DNA from: an uncultured Bacteroidales bacterium
GTDB lineage: Bacteria > Bacteroidota > Bacteroidia > Bacteroidales > UBA11471
Reading direction: 5' to 3'
DNA length: 32,840 bases
NCBI GenBank assembly: GCA_947589325.1
Contig: CANQAM010000022.1
Span: 1-32,840, forward strand
This document shows positions 1 through 8,380 of the stretch, piece after piece. The translations under genes were made by a program, and so were the position numbers. Numbering within the stretch: the stretch's first letter is position 1; the number at the start of each line of letters is the position of its first letter. A model generated the notes under the pieces. That model did not search any database. It was not told the DNA's origin and was given only the letters and a program-made list of their open reading frames with translations.

Positions 1-1667
1 GCAGACGTGGCATACAGCCCTATCAGCGCACCGGTAAATCCGCCTGCCACATCGGTCGAAAGAATATCGCCCGACACCGTCGCTGCCGCACGAAATCCGT
101 GCCGTCCTTCGGCATACCGGAACGTATAGGCGTCGCCGCAGGCTTCGACCTGCAAGCGGACGGGTTTATCGGTATCTATCGGCGTCGAAAACAGAAGGGT
201 TGGTTTTCCCGCTTCGGTACGCTGCAACACCAACCAATCGGCACCGTCTTTGCGGGTAATGCCGAAAAGGTAGTGGTAACGCTCGCTCTGATAGCAGACC
301 AACCCCGCCAAGTGCTGCTCCGACAGCGGGGCATAGCGCAATGTCGCCGTCGCCGTAAAACTCCGGTGCTGCTGCCGGAAATAGAGTGCCGACACAGGGC
401 AAGCCTCTTTGATGTCGGCAGCAAGCGGCGTTATCTGCAAACCTTTCCGTCCGGTCGAGGCAAAAGCCTCCCGCGCGCCGCGCACGCTCACCCAGCGGGC
501 ATCGAGCTCGGGTGCCGAAAAATCATCGGCAAACGTGAAATTTCCGTTCGGAACAAAACCGCCCTGTCCCGTTCTGTTTTTCACTCCGTCAGGCAGTTTC
601 TGTTTGGGCAACAGCGGTTCCATTCCACCCTGAAACACGGGATATTCGCCCGACCAATCGACCGGCAGCAGGAACGTTTCGCGCCCCGTGTTCACCCGTC
701 CCGTTTCGTTGGGACGCATGGCAAGGAAGACGCCGAAATATTTTCCGTCGGGCGTTTCTGTCAAATCGGCGTGTCCGGCACAAGTTACCTTGTCGGGGCG
801 GTCAGCCGGCAAATGCCGTTGCGAAAGCAGGGGATTCACCGGCGCCGGCCGGTATTCGCCCATCGGCACGTCGGCGACGAACAGCACTTCGCTATGGTTG
901 TCGCCCGTACCGCCTTCAGCGCAGAGCAGATAATACTTTCCGTTTTTCTTATACAAATGCGGACCCTCTATCCAGATAGGATTTTCTTCCGGCTTCACGC
1001 CTCCGTCCACGATGATTTTGTCGCTGCCGACAACGACGCGGTCATGCGCCAAATCATACTCCCAAATCCGGATAATCCGATGTCCTTCATAGCGGGGCGT
1101 ATCGCAAGCATCGTTGTGCACGATATAGGCTTTGCCGTCGTCGTCGAAAAAGAAAGAGGGGTCGATGCCGCCGAAATCGAGACGGATAGCGTCGCTCCAC
1201 CCTTCGGCGGGATTTTTCGTCTTGACGACAAAATTGCCGAAGCCGCCGGAAAACTGCGTCGTAATCAGATAAAACGTATCGTTGTGCGGATTGTAGCGTA
1301 TCGTCGGTGCGTACACTCCCATACTGATACCGGCGTTGCGCACATCGAGCTGCGAAGGACGCACGAGCACGTGCCCCACCTGTTCCCAATTGACAAGGTC
1401 GGTCGAATGAAACAGCGGCACTCCGGGCGTCATGGCAAACGAGGAACACGCCAAATAGTAGTCATTCCCTTTGCGGGTAATGCTCGGGTCGGGATAGCAC
1501 CCTTGCAGTATCGGCGAATAAAACTCGTTGCGCGACAAGGGGTTGCGGGCATACACTTCGTCGTGCCCCTCGTAAACGAATCGCGTAAATAGGGCGTTCT
1601 GCGCAGAAAGCAGCTGTATCGAAAACCATGCGCACATCGCCACGCACCGGATAAACTTCTGTTTCAT
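1..1667 (-). CDS. Glycoside hydrolase family 43, exported, 3' end cut by window
   Basis: The frame is open from the ATG at 1667 down to base 1 (555 codons, no stop), so only a few C-terminal residues should be missing. It starts with a signal peptide (MKQKFIRCVAMCAWFSIQLL, then SAQ). The GH43 five-bladed propeller follows, with the expected catalytic residues: general base Asp60 in YPDPSI, pKa modulator Asp169 in GGIDPSF and general acid Glu234 in IEGPH, plus His299 in AGHAD. From about residue 377 there is a C-terminal beta-sandwich (FTFADDFSAPELDARW...) like the concanavalin-type domain of GH43 beta-xylosidases/arabinofuranosidases. The family cleaves arabinose or xylose from arabinan or arabinoxylan; an arabinofuranosidase role is inferred from the neighbouring arabinose operon. 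It begins 22 bp after that operon's terminator, leaving little room for its own promoter. Confidence 0.93.
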   Translation of the reverse strand, partial: MKQKFIRCVAMCAWFSIQLLSAQNALFTRFVYEGHDEVYARNPLSRNEFYSPILQGCYPDPSITRKGNDYYLACSSFAMTPGVPLFHSTDLVNWEQVGHVLVRPSQLDVRNAGISMGVYAPTIRYNPHNDTFYLITTQFSGGFGNFVVKTKNPAEGWSDAIRLDFGGIDPSFFFDDDGKAYIVHNDACDTPRYEGHRIIRIWEYDLAHDRVVVGSDKIIVDGGVKPEENPIWIEGPHLYKKNGKYYLLCAEGGTGDNHSEVLFVADVPMGEYRPAPVNPLLSQRHLPADRPDKVTCAGHADLTETPDGKYFGVFLAMRPNETGRVNTGRETFLLPVDWSGEYPVFQGGMEPLLPKQKLPDGVKNRTGQGGFVPNGNFTFADDFSAPELDARWVSVRGAREAFASTGRKGLQITPLAADIKEACPVSALYFRQQHRSFTATATLRYAPLSEQHLAGLVCYQSERYHYLFGITRKDGADWLVLQRTEAGKPTLLFSTPIDTDKPVRLQVEACGDAYTFRYAEGRHGFRAAATVSGDILSTDVAGGFTGALIGLYATS

Positions 1668-1688
1668 ATCTCGAAAATCATCGCATCG

Positions 1689-1730
1689 AAAAAACGACAA
1701 CCGAACGGGCATGACGCCGTTCGGTTGTCG
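1689..1730 (-). terminator. Intrinsic terminator of the arabinose operon
   Basis: A perfect 14-bp stem (1695-1708 with 1717-1730, arm CGACAACCGAACGG) has an 8-nt loop. On the minus strand it is followed by six T (1694-1689). It lies 17 bp after the transketolase stop. Confidence 0.9.
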
Positions 1731-1746
1731 CCGATACAGGTACAAA

Positions 1747-3759
1747 TTATTTGCCTAACAAGGCTTTTACTTGATTGTAAACGTTTTGCGCCGTGAAGCC
1801 CAATTTTTCATCGAGCACTTTGTAGGGGGCGGAATATCCGAACGATTCGAGTCCGAACACTTTGCCGCTGGCGCCTACCAGCCCTTCGAGCGTAACGGGC
1901 AGCCCCGCCGTAAGTCCGAACACTTTCGCGCCGGAAGGAATCACACTTTCCTGATACTCTTTGCTCCGGCTGCGGAACAACCCTTCGGAAGGAACGGAAA
2001 CGATACGTATTTTGATACCGTCGGCACGGAGCAGTTCAGCGCCGGCGACCAGCGTCGAAACTTCGGAGCCGGAAGCCACCAGCACCACATCGGGTGCGGC
2101 ATCGGAACCGGCTACGACATAGGCGCCTTTGGCTGCCTGCGAATAGTCGTTTCCGGCAGGCAGGTCGGCGATGTTCTGACGGGAGAAAATCAGCGCAGTA
2201 GGCGTAGCGGTATTTTCCATTGCCAGACGCCATGCCTCCGTCGTTTCCCGCGCATCGGCAGGACGAAGCACCAACATAGAGTTGTGCCCTTTGTGGTTTT
2301 TGAGTTTTTCCATCAAACGGATTTGCGCTTCCTGTTCCACCGGTTCGTGGGTCGGACCGTCCTCGCCCACCCGGAATGCATCGTGCGTCCAGATGAATTT
2401 CACCGGCTGCTCCATGAGGGCAGCCATGCGCACGGCAGGTTTCATGTAGTCGGAGAACACGAAGAAGGTGGCGCAGGCGGGTATCACGCCGCCGTGCAGC
2501 GCCATACCGATGCAGCAGCACGCCATCGTCAGCTCCGAAACGCCGGCTTGCAGGAATGCGCCCGAAAAATCGTCGCGGGTGAATGCGTGGGTCTTTTTCA
2601 AGAATCCGTCGGTCTTGTCGGAATTAGACAGGTCGGCAGATGCCACAATCATGTTCTCGACCTGCATCGCCAGCACGCCGAGTACGGCAGCGGAAGCGGC
2701 GCGGGTGGCAGAACCCGGTTTCTGTTCTACGGCGCTCCAATCTATGACGGGAGCTTTTCCCGAGAACCAGCATTTCATTTTGGCGGCAAGTTCGGGATTG
2801 GCATTTGCCCATGCCGTTTCGGCGGCATGCCGTTCAGCCACGATTTTTTTCAACGCTTCGGCACGTTCGGCATACAACGCTTTTACTTCGGGGAATATCC
2901 GGAACGGATTTTCGGGATTACCTCCGAGATTCTTAATCGTATTGATATATGCATCGCCGCCGAGCGGAGCGCCATGCGTGGCGCAGTTGCGTTCGTAGCT
3001 GCTGCCGTCGGCCTTGCGGGCGCCTTTTCCCATCACGGTTTTGCCGATGATAAGGGTCGGACGGCCTTTTACGCCTTTGGCTTTGTTCAGCGCGGCGCGT
3101 ATGGCATCGGGGTCGTTCCCGTCGATAGAGAGCACTTCCCAGCCCCACGCCTCGTATTTTTTGGCGACATTCTCGCTGGTTACGGCACTTGTGACGGTAG
3201 AGAGCTGTATATCGTTGGAATCGTAGAACATGATAAGGTTGTCGAGACCGAGATGCCCTGCCAGCCGTCCCGTTCCCTGCGATATTTCCTCCTGTACGCC
3301 GCCGTCGGAAATATAGGCATAAATGGTGTGATTCATCACCTCACCCAAACGGGCTTGCAGGAATTTGGCGGCAATGGCGGCTCCCACCGCATAGGTGTGT
3401 CCCTGTCCGAGCGGGCCGGAGGTATTCTCGATTCCGCGCGCCACATTCACTTCGGGGTGTCCGGGCGTGGGGCTGCCCCACTGACGGAATTGGCTCAACT
3501 CCTCCATCGTGAACTTGCCGGCAAGAGCGAGCACCGAATAGAGCATGGGCGACATGTGTCCGGGGTCGAGAAAGAAGCGGTCGCGACCCTCCCACTGCGG
3601 GTTTTCGGGGTCATATACCAAATATTCGGAAAAAAGCACATTCACGAAATCGGCACCTCCCATGGCGCCGCCCGGGTGTCCCGAATTGGCTTTTTCCACC
3701 ATCGACGCTGCCAAAATACGGATATTGTCGGCAGCAAGATTCGTTATTCTGTTATCCAT
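1747..3759 (-). CDS. tkt: Transketolase
   Basis: This 670-residue protein matches transketolase over its whole length: N-terminal KANSGHPGGAMG (His28 region), GPLGQG near 115-120, thiamine diphosphate domain, central pyrimidine domain (GEDGPTHEPVEQ) and C-terminal domain. It moves two-carbon units between sugar phosphates in the cytosolic non-oxidative pentose phosphate pathway. As the last gene of the arabinose operon (20 bp after araB) it would consume the xylulose 5-phosphate made by AraD. The canonical GDG of the cofactor motif reads SDG here (residues 151-153), followed by GVQEEIS; I expect this is a lineage variant. The start at 3759 gives the normal N-terminus. Confidence 0.96.
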   Translation of the reverse strand: MDNRITNLAADNIRILAASMVEKANSGHPGGAMGGADFVNVLFSEYLVYDPENPQWEGRDRFFLDPGHMSPMLYSVLALAGKFTMEELSQFRQWGSPTPGHPEVNVARGIENTSGPLGQGHTYAVGAAIAAKFLQARLGEVMNHTIYAYISDGGVQEEISQGTGRLAGHLGLDNLIMFYDSNDIQLSTVTSAVTSENVAKKYEAWGWEVLSIDGNDPDAIRAALNKAKGVKGRPTLIIGKTVMGKGARKADGSSYERNCATHGAPLGGDAYINTIKNLGGNPENPFRIFPEVKALYAERAEALKKIVAERHAAETAWANANPELAAKMKCWFSGKAPVIDWSAVEQKPGSATRAASAAVLGVLAMQVENMIVASADLSNSDKTDGFLKKTHAFTRDDFSGAFLQAGVSELTMACCCIGMALHGGVIPACATFFVFSDYMKPAVRMAALMEQPVKFIWTHDAFRVGEDGPTHEPVEQEAQIRLMEKLKNHKGHNSMLVLRPADARETTEAWRLAMENTATPTALIFSRQNIADLPAGNDYSQAAKGAYVVAGSDAAPDVVLVASGSEVSTLVAGAELLRADGIKIRIVSVPSEGLFRSRSKEYQESVIPSGAKVFGLTAGLPVTLEGLVGASGKVFGLESFGYSAPYKVLDEKLGFTAQNVYNQVKALLGK

Positions 3760-3779
3760 TATGATTGATATTAAATGTT

Positions 3780-5459
3780 TTATATCGTATTCTCCGAAAG
3801 CGACGCTTCGGTAAACGCTCCTAATTTACAATATTTTTTGTACAATTTAGCATATTCGGCGACATTTTTCGCATTCGGCGTATATTCGGCGGCATATCCC
3901 GAGTTCATGGCAGCTTGCGCCTCCTCCACCGAGCGATAAATGCCGGCAGCTGTTGCAGCAAACATGGCGGCGCCGAGCGCACACGCCTGATCGGTGTTGC
4001 ATACCTGTATGGGCATATCGAGCACATCGCTGAGCGTCTGCATGACAAACGGCGATTTCAAGGCAATGCCACCGATGCCGATGACCTTGTCGATACGTAC
4101 CCCTTCGCGGCGGAAACGCTCGACAATGGCGCGCGAGCCGAAAGCGGTGGCTTCGACCAGCGCACGGAAAATGCGGGGCGCATCGACCGCAAGCGACAAG
4201 CCGGCAATCGAACCCGTAAGCAGCTGATTGGCATCGGGAGTGCGCCGTCCGTTTATCCAGTCGGTGGCAATGACGCCGCTCTCCGAAACGGGAATTTTTT
4301 CGGCTTCGGCTGTCAGTGCGGGAATGATGCGCTCGGCTGTTTCTTCGACAAGACGTTTTTTCGTCTCCTCATCGACAAGCGTCGAAGCGGAAAGAATTTT
4401 CCGCAGCGGAAATTCGAGCACGCGGCGAAACCACGCATAGACGTCGCCGAATCCCGACTGTCCCGCTTCGAGCCCTATCATACCCGGTATCACCGAACCA
4501 TCGACCTGTCCGCAAATGCCGCGAATCAGTTTGTTTCCTATTTCTTCATAAGGTGCCACCATGACATCGCACGTCGAAGTGCCGATGACCCGCACGAACG
4601 TATGCGGCGTAATGCCCGCACCCACTGCGCCCATGTGACAGTCGAACGCGCCGCCTGCCACCACGACGTCGGTCGTCAGCCCCAGCCGTGCCGCCCATTC
4701 GGGGGTAAGTCTGCCGACGGGCTTGTCGGCGGTTTCGGTTTTCTCGAACAGTCTTTCTCTAAATCCAGCTAACAGCGGGTCGAGCGTCGTCAGGAATTTT
4801 TCGTCGGGCAGCCCGCCCCAGCGTTCGTGCCACATGGCTTTGTGCCCGCAGGCACAACGGCTGCGCACGATGTCGCGGCTTGCTTTTACGCCGGTAAGCA
4901 GCGCCGGCAGCCATTCGCAATGTTCCACGATGGAATAGGCTTTACGGCGCACCTGTGCGTCTTCGCGCAGGATATGCAACGCCTTTGCCCAAAACCATTC
5001 CGAAGAATATATACCGCCCTCGTATGCCGTATAATCGGTATGCCACCGCCGGCTCAAATCGTTGATTTCGGCAGCCTCTTTCACGGCGGTGTGGTCTTTC
5101 CACAACACGAACATGGCATTCGGATTTTCTGCAAATTCGGGCAGGAGTGCCAGCGGCGTGCCCGTTTCGTCGGTAAATGCCGGCGTGCTGCCCGTCGTAT
5201 CGAAAGCAATGCCCGCTACCTGTCGGGCTGTTCCCTCAGGACAGGCGGCAAGCGCTTCCCGCACGCTCGCCTCCAACACTTCGATATAATCGAGCGGGTG
5301 CTGACGATAGCGGTTGGAGGAAGCATCGCAATATCGGCCTTCCGTCCAGCGCGGATAATATTTCACCGACGAGGCTATTTGTCTGCCCGTCGCTGCATCG
5401 ACCACGATAGCCCGCGCCGAGTCGCTGCCGTAGTCGAGACCTATCACATATTGACTCAT
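3780..5459 (-). CDS. araB: Ribulokinase (FGGY carbohydrate kinase)
   Basis: This 559-residue FGGY kinase has the phosphate-1 motif GLDYGSDSARAIVVD at the N-terminus, the sugar-site segment GGAFDCHMGAVGAG in the middle and a C-terminal GIGGIALKSPFVMQTLSDVL adenosine motif. It phosphorylates L-ribulose to L-ribulose 5-phosphate in the cytosol. The length fits AraB-type ribulokinases (about 560), longer than xylulokinases (about 500), and it lies between araA and tkt. The gap to araA is 12 bp, so the two are co-transcribed. The start at 5459 places the glycine-rich motif at residue 6, as usual. Confidence 0.95.
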   Translation of the reverse strand: MSQYVIGLDYGSDSARAIVVDAATGRQIASSVKYYPRWTEGRYCDASSNRYRQHPLDYIEVLEASVREALAACPEGTARQVAGIAFDTTGSTPAFTDETGTPLALLPEFAENPNAMFVLWKDHTAVKEAAEINDLSRRWHTDYTAYEGGIYSSEWFWAKALHILREDAQVRRKAYSIVEHCEWLPALLTGVKASRDIVRSRCACGHKAMWHERWGGLPDEKFLTTLDPLLAGFRERLFEKTETADKPVGRLTPEWAARLGLTTDVVVAGGAFDCHMGAVGAGITPHTFVRVIGTSTCDVMVAPYEEIGNKLIRGICGQVDGSVIPGMIGLEAGQSGFGDVYAWFRRVLEFPLRKILSASTLVDEETKKRLVEETAERIIPALTAEAEKIPVSESGVIATDWINGRRTPDANQLLTGSIAGLSLAVDAPRIFRALVEATAFGSRAIVERFRREGVRIDKVIGIGGIALKSPFVMQTLSDVLDMPIQVCNTDQACALGAAMFAATAAGIYRSVEEAQAAMNSGYAAEYTPNAKNVAEYAKLYKKYCKLGAFTEASLSENTI

Positions 5460-5471
5460 GGCGATACGATT

Positions 5472-6974
5472 TTAACAGAGCGCTTTGTTGAGGAGATAAT
5501 ACACCTCGTTCATGCGCAGCTCTTTTTTGAATTCCGGTATCGTGGTATTCTTGTCGATGACCACCATTTCTATGCCGGCAATCTCGGCAAAATCTTCGAG
5601 ATATTCCGCCGTCAGGTCGTACGAAAACGACGTATGATGCGTGCCGCCGGCAAGAATCCAAGCCGCCGCGCCCGTAGCGAAATCGGGCTGCGGAATCCAC
5701 AACGCCGAAGCGACGGGAAGTTTCGGCAGTTTTTTCGACTTGATGCACTCCACTTCATTGACGATAAGGCGGAAACGGTTGCCCAAATCCACAATGGTGG
5801 CGGCAACGCCGGCACCCTGTTTCGAAGTGAAAACCAGCCGGGCAGGGTCGTTCTTGCCGCCGATGCCGAGCGGGTGTACCTCCAATTTGGGTTTGTGTTC
5901 GGCGATAAGCGGACACACTTCGAGCATGTGAGCTTGCAGAATGGCGCTTTTTTTGCCGTCGAAATTGAGCGTATAGTCTTCGAGGAACGAGCAGCCGCGC
6001 GGCAATCCCTGTCCCATGAACCACATGGTGCGATAGAGAGCTGCCGTTTTCCAATCGCCTTCGGCACCGAATCCGTACCCCTCCGCCATAAGGCGCTGGC
6101 AGGCAAGTCCGGGCAACTGATCTACACCGGCAAGGTCGTCGAAGTTGGTGGTAAAGGCTTTCGCCCCTTTCGCATCGAGGAAGCGGCGCAGGGCAATTTC
6201 TTCGCGGGCGGCGTTGCGCACCTGTTCATGGAATTTTCCGCCGGCTTTGCAGTCATCGGCTACGTCGTATGCCTTTTCATATTCCGCCACGAGAGCGTCT
6301 ATTTCGGCATCGGTTACTTCACGCTGCACCGCCACGAGGTCGGCAATGGGATAGTAATCGACATGATAGCCGAGTCGCAGCTCCGCCTCCACCTTGTCGC
6401 CGTCGGTAACGGCGACGTTGTTCATCTGGTCGCCGAAGCGCACGATACGCATATCCTGCGCGTCAGCCCAAGCGGCAGCGACCCGCATCCATACGGCGAT
6501 TTTCGCCTGAGCCTCCGTGTCCTGCCAATGCCCGACAACCACTTTGCGGGGCTTGCGCATACGGGTTACGATGTGTCCGAATTCGCGGTCGCCGTGCGCC
6601 GACTGATTGAGATTCATAAAATCCATATCCATCGTCGCCCACGGAATTTCCTTGTTGTATTGCGTGTGGAAGTGAAGCAGCGGTTTGCGCAGTTCCTGCA
6701 AACCGTGTATCCACATTTTCGCGGGCGAAAACGTGTGCATCCACGCGATGACGCCGATGCAGCGCGGCTCGTTGTTGGCGGCTTTCAGCGTTTTGGTTAC
6801 CTCTTCGGCAGAGTTCACCGTACCTTTATAGACTATCTTTACGGGAAGTTTTCCCGACTCGTTCAGTCCTTTCACCATTTCGTTGGAATGACCATCGACA
6901 GCGATTACCGCGTCGCCTCCGTAAAGGAGCTGCGCACCGGTAACAAACCATACTTCAAAATTTTCAAATGCCAT
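5472..6974 (-). CDS. araA: L-arabinose isomerase
   Basis: This 500-residue protein converts L-arabinose to L-ribulose. The metal and catalytic residues of the family are visible: Glu305 in GFGAEGDWK, Glu332 in SFLEDYT, His349 in LQAHMLEV and His446/447 in GGTHHTSFS, close to E306, E333, H350 and H450 of the E. coli enzyme. The N-terminus (FEVWFVTGAQLLYGG) is typical. It is a cytosolic Mn-dependent hexamer in characterised members. It lies 21 bp after araD and 12 bp before araB in the operon. Confidence 0.97.
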   Translation of the reverse strand: MAFENFEVWFVTGAQLLYGGDAVIAVDGHSNEMVKGLNESGKLPVKIVYKGTVNSAEEVTKTLKAANNEPRCIGVIAWMHTFSPAKMWIHGLQELRKPLLHFHTQYNKEIPWATMDMDFMNLNQSAHGDREFGHIVTRMRKPRKVVVGHWQDTEAQAKIAVWMRVAAAWADAQDMRIVRFGDQMNNVAVTDGDKVEAELRLGYHVDYYPIADLVAVQREVTDAEIDALVAEYEKAYDVADDCKAGGKFHEQVRNAAREEIALRRFLDAKGAKAFTTNFDDLAGVDQLPGLACQRLMAEGYGFGAEGDWKTAALYRTMWFMGQGLPRGCSFLEDYTLNFDGKKSAILQAHMLEVCPLIAEHKPKLEVHPLGIGGKNDPARLVFTSKQGAGVAATIVDLGNRFRLIVNEVECIKSKKLPKLPVASALWIPQPDFATGAAAWILAGGTHHTSFSYDLTAEYLEDFAEIAGIEMVVIDKNTTIPEFKKELRMNEVYYLLNKALC

Positions 6975-6995
6975 AGCGTTTTTATTTTTAGATTT

Positions 6996-7688
6996 TTATT
7001 TTTTCTTTTGTCCGTAATAGGCGTTGGCTCCGTGCTTGCGGTCGAAATGTTTTTCGACCAGCAGCGGATTCATCGTCAAGGCAGGATTGATGCCGTAAGC
7101 GATATACGCCATTTTGGCAACCTGTTCGAGCACGACGGCGTTGTGCACGGCATCGGCGGCATCGCGACCCCATGCAAAGGGTCCGTGATTCTTAACCAAT
7201 ACGCCGGGCGTATGCACCGGATTCAATCCCGAAAATCTTTTGACAATGACGTTTCCCGTCTCCCGCTCGTAATCGCCTTCCACTTCGGCGCGGCTCATAT
7301 CGACGGTGCAGGGTATCGCGTCGTGGAAATAGTCGGCGTGCGTGGTGCCGATGTTCGGAATGTCCCGCCCCGCCTGCGCCCATGCCGTAGCATAGGTCGA
7401 ATGGGTATGCACGATGCCTCCCGCTTCGGGAAAGGCTTTATAGAGAACGATGTGCGTCGGCGTGTCCGACGAGGGGCGCAGCGACCCTTCGCGCACACGG
7501 CCGTCGAGATCGACCACCACCATATCGGCAGCCGTCATGGTGTCGTAGTCCACTCCCGAAGGCTTGATGACGACCAGCCCGCTTTCGCGGTCGATTGCCG
7601 AAACATTGCCCCACGTGAATATCACCAACCCGTGCGCCACCAAATCGAGGTTGGCACGGAGCACCTTTTCTTTCAATGCCTCCAACAT
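6996..7688 (-). CDS. araD: L-ribulose-5-phosphate 4-epimerase
   Basis: This 230-residue class II aldolase/epimerase shows substrate loops GNVS (27-30) and KPSG (42-45), the zinc ligands HTH at 94-96 in [14 protein letters not shown], and KNHGPFAWG with the later AVHN for the third histidine. It converts L-ribulose 5-phosphate to D-xylulose 5-phosphate, the last dedicated step of arabinose catabolism. The segment [15 protein letters not shown] is characteristic of AraD rather than fuculose-phosphate aldolase. The gap to the upstream regulator gene is 5 bp. Confidence 0.96.
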   Translation of the reverse strand: MLEALKEKVLRANLDLVAHGLVIFTWGNVSAIDRESGLVVIKPSGVDYDTMTAADMVVVDLDGRVREGSLRPSSDTPTHIVLYKAFPEAGGIVHTHSTYATAWAQAGRDIPNIGTTHADYFHDAIPCTVDMSRAEVEGDYERETGNVIVKRFSGLNPVHTPGVLVKNHGPFAWGRDAADAVHNAVVLEQVAKMAYIAYGINPALTMNPLLVEKHFDRKHGANAYYGQKKK

Positions 7689-7693
7689 ACGTT

Positions 7694-8374
7694 TTATAAT
7701 TTGAATTTCGTTTTTCTCAGGTTGTATGCCTCCATGTTGAATTTATAGAGCGATGCGCCCCGCTTCGACGAAACCTTATCGACCTTGTCGGTCTTTTCGA
7801 TAAAATCCATCTCCGCCACTTTCTTGCGGAAATTGCGCTTGTCTATCGCTTCGCCGTAAATGGCTTCGTAGAGGTTTTGCAGACGGGTGAGCGTAAAAAG
7901 TTCCGGCAGCAGGTTGAATCCGATAGGCTCGCGCCCCGCTTTCTGTTTCATCTGTTCGCGGGCGAGCGCCACCATCTCCTCATGGTCGAAAATCAGGGGC
8001 GGAATCTCCTCTATCTTAATCCAATGGGCATTGTGGCTGCGGACAAGTTCCTTGTCGTAGGCATCGATGTCGATCAGCGCATAATAGACGACCGAAACCA
8101 CCCGTTCGCCCGGGTCGCGCTCCACCGCCCCGAACGTGTGCACCTGCTCCATGTAAACGTTTTCGAGACCGGTAAGTTCCGCCAATACCCGTTTGGCGGC
8201 ATCATCGACACTTTCGTTCGCTTTCACGAATCCGCCCATCAGCGACCACCGCCCCCGCGCCGGCTCCATTTTGCGCTGGAGCAGGAGCAGGTTGAGGGCG
8301 TCTTGGTGGAATCCGAAAATGACGCAATCCACCGAAACATACAATTTGGTTTCTGCCGAATAGTATTTGACCAT
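7694..8374 (-). CDS. araR: Nudix-type transcriptional regulator of arabinose use (AraR, NrtR family)
   Basis: The 226 residues comprise an N-terminal Nudix domain (about 1-145) and a C-terminal winged helix (about 150-226: [21 protein letters not shown], then [14 protein letters not shown]). The Nudix box is degenerate: after [15 protein letters not shown] the expected catalytic Glu positions read V and L, so it should bind a ligand rather than hydrolyse one. Bacteroides uses an NrtR-family protein, AraR, as the arabinose-responsive repressor of its ara operon, and this gene occupies the same place between transporter and araD. It is probably autoregulated through the operon promoter near 11,280. 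Its start is 6 bp after the transporter stop. Confidence 0.9.
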   Translation of the reverse strand: MVKYYSAETKLYVSVDCVIFGFHQDALNLLLLQRKMEPARGRWSLMGGFVKANESVDDAAKRVLAELTGLENVYMEQVHTFGAVERDPGERVVSVVYYALIDIDAYDKELVRSHNAHWIKIEEIPPLIFDHEEMVALAREQMKQKAGREPIGFNLLPELFTLTRLQNLYEAIYGEAIDKRNFRKKVAEMDFIEKTDKVDKVSSKRGASLYKFNMEAYNLRKTKFKL

Positions 8375-8380
8375 AACTTT

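Noticed and set aside
4827-7748. A 973-codon plus-strand frame opposite araA, araB and araD
   Set aside because: It is antisense to three well-recognised genes and has no family resemblance. Other long frames opposite tkt, the symporter, nadB and the 1275-residue gene were rejected for the same reason.
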